A stretch of DNA of 46,038 bases from Muribaculaceae bacterium (GTDB taxonomy: Bacteria > Bacteroidota > Bacteroidia > Bacteroidales > Muribaculaceae). Below, in pieces: positions 41,239 to 46,038 of this stretch. Within the stretch, counting starts at the first letter, position 1. Each line of letters opens with the position of its first letter. The position numbers were made by a program, and so were the translations under genes. Under the pieces are notes generated by a model that saw only the letters and a list, made by a program, of their open reading frames with translations, was not told the origin of the DNA and made no database searches. Location of the stretch: contig JAGCCU010000081.1 in assembly GCA_017651515.1 (NCBI GenBank), positions 1 to 46,038 on the forward strand. The letters are read 5' to 3'.

Positions 41239-42838
41239 CGCGCCGCAACGCCTCACCCAACTCATCGGGGCCAATACCACCGTCATCGTGGCTGGGCGAC
41301 GCACCGGCAAGACCGACTCAATCGCCTCGCCGTTTGTTTTGCGCAATATGCAACGGATGCCTGGCTCCACTGGCGGCATCGTCGTGCCCACTTACAAGCA
41401 CGGATTGACAAACACCATTCCGGGCTTGTTGGCAGCTTGGAAACGCTGGGGATATATCAAAGGCGTGCATTATGTGATTGGACGGCGACCGCCCAAATCC
41501 TTCGGCAAGCCCATCATCGAGCCAGCCGAATACGAGCACGTCATCACCTTTTACAACGGCTCTTGCGCCATCATCATATCTCAAGACCGGGCAGGTAGCT
41601 CCAACTCGCTTACGCTGTCGTGGCTCCTCATCGACGAGGCAAAATTCATAGACTATGAACGCCTCAAGGACGAGACGCTCCCTGCCAATGGCGGCATCAA
41701 GTCCTATTTCGGACATCACTCTTTCAATCACTCAATACTGATTTTGAGCGATATGCCGCAGACACAAAAAGGCAGCTGGTTTCTCAATTATCAAGATAAG
41801 ATGGATGTTGACCTTATCGAAACGATTAAGGGCACCATCTATGAGATTTGGAAAGTCAAGCAGCGTATTCGGGAACTCAATGACGCTGGCATGGAGATCC
41901 CGAAACACTTGCGCAGACAACTGCGCCAGCTTGACACCAATCTCAATAAGATGCGCTCTGTTGCGGTCTACTACAAGGAGTACTCCTCGATAGAGAACCT
42001 GCAACTCCTCGGTGAGTCGTACATCAAACAGATGAAACGTGACCTCACACCAAAGACTTTCCAAACCTCAATCCTTTGCCAACGTATAGGAATCGCCAAA
42101 GACGGTTTCTATTCGTCGATGCGTGAGGCGCACAAATACAACGCCAGCGACTTCGAATATCTCGACTCGCTCGGCTATGACTTCACTGAAAGCCAACTCG
42201 ACTGCCGGGCCGACAAGGACTTGAACCCTTATGCCCCAATCTGCATCGGGATGGACTACAACGCCAACATCAACTGGATTGTGGCGGGTCAGCCTACAGG
42301 AAGACGGCTGAACGTGATCAAGTCCTTCTACACCAAGTTCGAGCGCAAGATACCTGCGCTCATTGATGATTTCTGCCTCTACTATGCCCACCACCAATGC
42401 AAGGTCGTGGTCTACTACTACGACAGCACAGCTCTCGGCGGCAACTATGCAGTCAACGAGCAGGACTTCCACTGGGTGGTGTGCCACGAATTCGAGAGGC
42501 ACGGCTGGCAGGTCGAGGATGTAAACCTCGGAAATCCCATGCGCCATGATGAGAAGTACCTGCTCATCAACCAGGGCTTTGCTGGTAAACAACGGCTTAT
42601 GCCGATGTTCAACCGACAAAACAACGATGACCTCATCCTCGCCATTCAGACGGCTGGGGTCACTCGTGGGCGCAATGGCTTCCGTAAGGACAAGGGCGGT
42701 GAGAAACTCGCAGAAAACGAGGAAAACCTGCTCGAACACCGCACCGACGGCACGGATGCTTTCGACACTCTCTACATCGGGTGCGAAAAGTTCCCTTACC
42801 GTGACACTTTCGGCTTCAACTCAAGCGGCGTGCTTTAA
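41201..42838 (+). CDS. terL: Phage terminase large subunit
   Basis: 545 aa from the chosen ATG. Walker A AGRRTGKT at residues 31-38, Walker B WLLIDEAKF, and a C-terminal RNase-H-like nuclease with its acidic residues in IGMDYNANI, YYYDSTALGG and HRTDGTDAFDT, so both motor and nuclease look intact. The 41150 start would add 17 residues inside the upstream gene; 41201 has a GGAG 12 bases before it. It packages DNA into the capsid encoded upstream. No portal gene lies beside it. Confidence 0.93.
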   Translation: MMTNNSTKKIYFNAPQRLTQLIGANTTVIVAGRRTGKTDSIASPFVLRNMQRMPGSTGGIVVPTYKHGLTNTIPGLLAAWKRWGYIKGVHYVIGRRPPKSFGKPIIEPAEYEHVITFYNGSCAIIISQDRAGSSNSLTLSWLLIDEAKFIDYERLKDETLPANGGIKSYFGHHSFNHSILILSDMPQTQKGSWFLNYQDKMDVDLIETIKGTIYEIWKVKQRIRELNDAGMEIPKHLRRQLRQLDTNLNKMRSVAVYYKEYSSIENLQLLGESYIKQMKRDLTPKTFQTSILCQRIGIAKDGFYSSMREAHKYNASDFEYLDSLGYDFTESQLDCRADKDLNPYAPICIGMDYNANINWIVAGQPTGRRLNVIKSFYTKFERKIPALIDDFCLYYAHHQCKVVVYYYDSTALGGNYAVNEQDFHWVVCHEFERHGWQVEDVNLGNPMRHDEKYLLINQGFAGKQRLMPMFNRQNNDDLILAIQTAGVTRGRNGFRKDKGGEKLAENEENLLEHRTDGTDAFDTLYIGCEKFPYRDTFGFNSSGVL

Positions 42839-42850
42839 TCCTACGGATTA

Positions 42851-42866
42851 TGGCACATTTTTTGCA
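42851..42866 (+). promoter_or_regulatory. Sigma-54-like promoter element
   Basis: TGGCAC, 5 bases, TTGCA matches the -24/-12 consensus exactly. It follows the terL stop by 12 bases and lies 166 bases before the ASCH-like gene. It also forms part of an inverted repeat with AAAAAATGCCA near 42907-42918. Confidence 0.3.
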
Positions 42867-42968
42867 GTATTGTTGTATAAATCACCGATTATCCTTACCT
42901 TTTTGAAAAAAATGCCACTATTAAGTTTGTTTAACTTGACAGTGCGATATTTGTGCACATGTCTATAA

Positions 42969-42976
42969 TAATTTTG
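42969..42976 (+). promoter_or_regulatory. -7 box TAATTTTG for the ASCH-like gene
   Basis: TAATTTTG, 56 bases before the ATG at 43033. A TTTG at 42951-42954 is only 14 bases away, so the spacing is poor. Confidence 0.4.
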
Positions 42977-43032
42977 TTGCTTGGGAGTAAGGCGTAATAT
43001 TGTGCCGAAACCTTTTAACTCTCTTAAAATCA

Positions 43033-43782
43033 ATGAAAAAGATAGTTAAACTCCCATCGCCTTTGGCGGCACTTCTTGTCGCTGGGGCAATCCGTGGCGT
43101 GCCTATAAAATCACGTCCCTCAGTGAATCGTGAACGCTTCCTCGTATATGCGACGAAGCAAGTTGAAGACCTAGAGTTGCCTATTGAGTGGGTCATGGAA
43201 GCCAACAACCAAATGGTTTATGGCAACATTCCCTCATGGGACAATCTCCCCTCAAATGCCTTTGTCGGGCATGTCGAGATTTGCCCAGAACCCTATGCTG
43301 ATACATCAGTATGGGGACGGGGCTTCAAGGAACAACTCTACCAAGTCATCATGCCGCGTATCTTTGACAAGCCAATTCCTGTGCCCTTGTTTATGCTGGA
43401 ATTTGCTCGTGTCAACGATTTCGTGGAATCCTTCCCTGCCCACTATCTCCACGAACTCAACAAGCCGTGGAGCTGGGATTACGAACTCGAAATCCCGATT
43501 AGTGAAGCAATGTTTGGTCACATGGCAATGAACGGGTCGCTTACACTCGACCTTTGCGGTGACCTGAAGCGTATTGTTCTCGATGAGAACGGAGAACTCC
43601 GCCACTTTAAAGAACTACTTCTTACATGCGGCAACCGTCATCAAGCGTTTCCGTTCAAAGGCAGTATCGCTCCTGTCCTCAACAAGAACTTTGAACCTGT
43701 TCTTTACCGCTCTATCTCACAAGATTGCGGTAAGGACATCCGCAAACAGCTTGTGTTGGAATGTGGTTTTCCCATTCGATGA
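43033..43782 (+). CDS. ASCH/PUA-like domain protein
   Basis: 249 aa. Residues 1-90 fit the ASCH fold of the PUA-like superfamily: KLPSPLAALLVAGAIRGVPIKSRP, then RERFLVYATKQV, then NAFVGHVEI. The rest (WDYELEIPISEAMFGHMAMN onward) is not recognised. ASCH and related EVE domains bind modified bases or RNA and cluster with restriction systems, so a reader role next to hsdM-hsdS is a reasonable inference. ATG 43033 starts the domain; 43000 is not needed. Confidence 0.55.
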   Translation: MKKIVKLPSPLAALLVAGAIRGVPIKSRPSVNRERFLVYATKQVEDLELPIEWVMEANNQMVYGNIPSWDNLPSNAFVGHVEICPEPYADTSVWGRGFKEQLYQVIMPRIFDKPIPVPLFMLEFARVNDFVESFPAHYLHELNKPWSWDYELEIPISEAMFGHMAMNGSLTLDLCGDLKRIVLDENGELRHFKELLLTCGNRHQAFPFKGSIAPVLNKNFEPVLYRSISQDCGKDIRKQLVLECGFPIR

Positions 43783-43825
43783 TTGATTTTTGACTGCAAA
43801 GTGCCTCATATCCAAAAAATATGTG

Positions 43826-43833
43826 TACTTTTG
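43826..43833 (+). promoter_or_regulatory. -7 box TACTTTTG for the hairpin RNA
   Basis: Fits TAnnTTTG and points at the hairpin RNA that begins about 67 bases on. Confidence 0.4.
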
Positions 43834-43899
43834 CGCTGTCAATCCTCGTGATTTGACACAACATTGCGGATAAAACATTAGACATTATGCCGTTTAGTT

Positions 43900-44033
43900 G
43901 TTGAAAACGTAGGACACTTTCAATAAGCAAACAAGAATGGTATAATGGCTCGCTTTATAGCGTAAGCCATTATTCTTTGTTTGCAGGTATGTCCTACGAC
44001 CTTCAACGCTGGAATTTGGCTTGCGCTTTTTTT
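43900..44033 (+). ncRNA. Long-hairpin small RNA upstream of hsdM
   Basis: A nearly perfect 108-base hairpin: GTTGAA 43900-43905 with TTCAAC 44002-44007; CGTAGGACA 43908-43916 with TGTCCTACG 43990-43998; GCAAACAAGA 43927-43936 with TCTTTGTTTGC 43974-43984 (one bulge); ATAATGGCT 43942-43950 with AGCCATTAT 43965-43973; CGC/GCG at the tip. A seven-T run at 44027-44033 ends it on the + strand, and a TAnnTTTG box lies upstream. No reading frame. The regular two-sided pairing argues for a functional RNA rather than a chance repeat; its class is unknown to me. Confidence 0.6.
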
Positions 44034-44063
44034 CGTAATTATTTCATTCAAAACACACCACCG

Positions 44064-44086
44064 TTACAATATTTTTTGTAACTTTG
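44064..44086 (+). promoter_or_regulatory. hsdM-hsdS promoter with overlapping inverted repeat
   Basis: TAACTTTG at 44079-44086 is the -7 box. TTACAA 44064-44069 and TTGTAA 44076-44081 form an inverted repeat across it, an operator candidate. Confidence 0.5.
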
Positions 44087-44095
44087 CCGTTCCAT

Positions 44096-44119
44096 GAATA
44101 AGATTAAAAAATCTTATTC
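44096..44119 (+). other. Leader hairpin of hsdM
   Basis: GAATAAGATT and AATCTTATTC form a perfect 10-pair stem with an AAAA loop, starting about 10 bases after the promoter. The leader continues about 135 bases to the ATG at 44256 and contains CTGCA/TGCAG. A regulatory leader is possible. Confidence 0.4.
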
Positions 44120-44255
44120 GTTCCCAGTAGAAGGCCTTTCCTGCATTTTGCAGACAACATATAACTTAACGACTTACGAACTCCTTTGTAGTGATACAAG
44201 CTTTGGTCGGCTTTCTGGCACTGCATTGGAGTTTGTTTTATAGACATTCGTGACT

Positions 44256-45833
44256 ATGGCAAAAACTAAGACCGTCAAAGAACCAAAACTAGAGGACATA
44301 TTACTCGACTGCCGCAACAGTTTGCGTGGTTCAGCTTCGATGACTGAGAAGCGTGACTTGCTTCTTACGTTGGTGTTCTTGAAATTTCTCTATGAGAAGT
44401 TCAAACACCAACAATCAGTTATTCGTGAAAAGTACGGCCAAGATGAGGGTCTATTGAACATTATGCTTAATGAGCCGAGTTCGTATGAAGCCGACGGCGT
44501 TTTCTATCTTGAAGAAAAAACTCGTTGGAGTGAACTGCTCAAGATTGATGCTACGAAGTTGTCGGTTGAACTTGACAACGCACTCACTGAGTTGAATAAG
44601 AATGAACGTCTTAAAGGTTCGGTGCCAATGCAGGTTTTCGTTCCAATCAATCTAGAACCAAGAGTGCTTACTGACGTGATGAACAACGTCGAGAAAATCG
44701 ACCCGCTCAAATTCGGCGAGAAAGACCTCATTGGACGTGTCTATGAATATTTCCTGCGTGAGTTTTCTTTTCAGATGAAAGACAACAAGGAGGAGGGCGA
44801 GTTCTATACGCCTCACTCTATTGTCAAGCTCATTGCTTCGCTGATTGAGCCTTACGACGGCACGATTGGCGACCCCTGCTGTGGCACCGGTGGAATGTTC
44901 ATTCAAAGTTTGAAACTCATTGAGAGTAAGGGTGGCAATACCAAATCGATTCAAGTGTATGGTCAAGAGAGTAACAAAGATACCTTGCGCCTTGCCAAAA
45001 TGAACCTTGTGCTGCGAGGCATCAGTTTCGACCTGGGCAATCGTGCGTCATCGTCATTTACCGATGACCAGCACATAGGATTAACTGTAGACTACATCAT
45101 GGCAAATCCTCCTTTTAACCTAAAGAAGTGGCGAGCAGAAGACCAGCTCACTACTGATGCTCGATGGAGTGGCTATGATGTGCCACCTGCAAGCAATGCC
45201 AACTATGCTTGGATTCTCCACATCTTGAAAAAACTCGACGTTAACCATGGCATTGCAGGCTTCTTGCTCGCTAACGGAGCATTAGATGATGCAGATACCC
45301 TCTCAATTCGCCAAAAACTCATTGAGAACGACAAGGTCGAAGCCATCATTGTTTTGCCACGCAATATGTTCTTCTCAACCGATATCAGCGTAACGCTATG
45401 GATTTTGAACAACAATAAACGCGGCGGCTATCGCAACGGCATCAAGTTGCGAAACCGACAAAAGGAAATTCTTTTTGTAGACCTACGCACATGGACAGAG
45501 AATGTCACTCAAAAAAAATATGTTGAGCTTAGTGATGAGCAGATAGAGCGTATCTTCAAAATTTACAAAGATTGGCAGTCATTGCCCGATGGCGTAGAAA
45601 AATATGAAGAAGTTGAACTTTACCGCTCTGTGAAAATCAAGGAAATTGATGAAAACGGTTGGAGTCTTGTGCCTAGTCGCTATATCGAGTTTCACGACCG
45701 AGATACCGAGCTTGACTTTGACACAGTGCTTCGCACATCAGGCGAAGAAGTCAAGCGTCTGATTGCCCTACAACGGCAGAATACCAATAATCTTGTTTCA
45801 GCATTTAAAGCAATTGGGTATGATGCAGAGTAA
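44256..45833 (+). CDS. hsdM: Type I restriction-modification DNA methyltransferase subunit
   Basis: 525 aa. The N-terminal HsdM helical domain reads LDCRNSLRGSASMTEKRDLL then FLKFLYEKF. AdoMet motif I DPCCGTGGMF is at about residue 205 and catalytic motif IV NPPFN at about 284. It methylates adenine when joined by HsdS. ATG 44256 is chosen over GTG 44250. It overlaps hsdS by 11 bases. Confidence 0.94.
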   Translation: MAKTKTVKEPKLEDILLDCRNSLRGSASMTEKRDLLLTLVFLKFLYEKFKHQQSVIREKYGQDEGLLNIMLNEPSSYEADGVFYLEEKTRWSELLKIDATKLSVELDNALTELNKNERLKGSVPMQVFVPINLEPRVLTDVMNNVEKIDPLKFGEKDLIGRVYEYFLREFSFQMKDNKEEGEFYTPHSIVKLIASLIEPYDGTIGDPCCGTGGMFIQSLKLIESKGGNTKSIQVYGQESNKDTLRLAKMNLVLRGISFDLGNRASSSFTDDQHIGLTVDYIMANPPFNLKKWRAEDQLTTDARWSGYDVPPASNANYAWILHILKKLDVNHGIAGFLLANGALDDADTLSIRQKLIENDKVEAIIVLPRNMFFSTDISVTLWILNNNKRGGYRNGIKLRNRQKEILFVDLRTWTENVTQKKYVELSDEQIERIFKIYKDWQSLPDGVEKYEEVELYRSVKIKEIDENGWSLVPSRYIEFHDRDTELDFDTVLRTSGEEVKRLIALQRQNTNNLVSAFKAIGYDAE

Positions 45834-46038
45834 TGTAATATGGGTCTGCCTTGGTGTCTATATTGAGCCATGTGATGAGCGAAATTCCGATTTGTCTGTG
45901 AAGTTATCGCAGGGTATAAGTAACATGAAGTATTTTCAAGACCCGAAGCAAGTGTCTGCCAATTCTCGTTCAGATAAGATTGTACGAACGGGGCAGTTCG
46001 CTTATAATCGAGCAACCACACGCAATGGAGAAAAAATC
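45823..46038 (+). CDS. hsdS: Type I specificity subunit, partial
   Basis: The first 72 codons are present and the gene runs off the right edge. The sequence LGVYIEPCDERNSDLSVKLSQG, then GQFAYNRATTRNGEKI is typical of the start of an HsdS target-recognition domain. It gives the sequence specificity of the HsdM complex. The hsdR gene is not in the window. Confidence 0.9.
   Translation, partial: MQSNVIWVCLGVYIEPCDERNSDLSVKLSQGISNMKYFQDPKQVSANSRSDKIVRTGQFAYNRATTRNGEKI

Larger units (their letters stand above)
29976..46038. mobile_element. Phage-like integrated element, left part
   Basis: Bounded on the left by a tRNA-Pro remnant and running off the right edge. Content: divergent repressor and Cro-like genes, excisionase-like HTH, DnaD-like and DnaC-like replication genes, ArdA, protease/scaffold, major capsid protein, terminase, ASCH-like protein and HsdM/HsdS. 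No integrase, portal, tail or lysis gene is inside the window. The hsdM-hsdS genes may be part of the element or a neighbour. Base composition shifts from A/T-rich in the switch region to visibly G/C-rich in the capsid operon. Confidence 0.65.

Noticed and set aside
29976-46038. CRISPR array or cas genes
   Set aside because: No regularly spaced repeats and no Cas motifs were seen anywhere in the window.

Overview
The window looks like the chromosome of a gut or rumen Bacteroidales bacterium (Prevotellaceae/Muribaculaceae-like) carrying the left part of an integrated mobile element. Three things point to Bacteroidota. Promoters fit TTTG-N19/20-TAnnTTTG, for example upstream of etfB, rpsA and tRNA-Ser. 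The primary sigma factor is short (285 aa). The surface and secreted proteins are Bacteroidales-like.

Region 1 (1-10148) is envelope polysaccharide. A divergent partial lipoprotein precedes a seven-gene + strand run. The run holds a nucleotidyltransferase/CobD-like aminotransferase fusion, an ornithine-cyclodeaminase-family enzyme, a CDP-glycerol glycerophosphotransferase-like protein, a Wzx-type flippase, an acyltransferase, WecB and GalE. A Wza-like export lipoprotein converges from the other strand. The first three genes could make and transfer a nucleotide-activated amino compound onto a glycan (inference).

Region 2 (10258-29877) is mostly housekeeping: a uracil-DNA-glycosylase-like protein, DedA, Rpe, tRNA-Ser(CGA), a secreted protein, ribosomal protein S1, Maf, RpoD, the etfB-etfA-acyl-CoA dehydrogenase operon, an exported Ntn-hydrolase-like protein, LptB, Udk, a FucI-like protein, an SDR, RarA, and a DUF2975/YozG-like/outer-membrane-protein operon.

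Region 3 (29976 to the end) is a phage-like element. Its left edge is marked by the 3' half of a tRNA-Pro(GGG) gene, which is the expected scar of integration into a tRNA; the intact tRNA and the integrase should lie beyond the right edge. It starts with a repressor/Cro-like/excisionase-like switch and a DnaD-like/DnaC-like replication pair. Next come two conserved-looking unknowns and a gene-free block of about 0.95 kb. On the + strand that block holds nested hairpins with G.U pairs, its own promoter box and an end hairpin, so it is a candidate giant structured RNA. ArdA follows. The late operon is ClpP-type protease/scaffold fusion, HK97-like major capsid protein, an unknown structural candidate, a ComF-like phosphoribosyltransferase, a coiled-coil protein, a PLD-like protein, two small packaging candidates and the large terminase. 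No portal, connector, tail or lysis gene is seen. After terL come an ASCH-like protein, a compact hairpin RNA, and hsdM-hsdS of a type I restriction-modification system running off the edge.

The most interesting signals are the candidate giant RNA, the portal-less capsid/packaging module with two enzyme genes inside it, and the ArdA/ASCH/HsdMS combination. All function calls come from reading translated motifs; no database search was possible.
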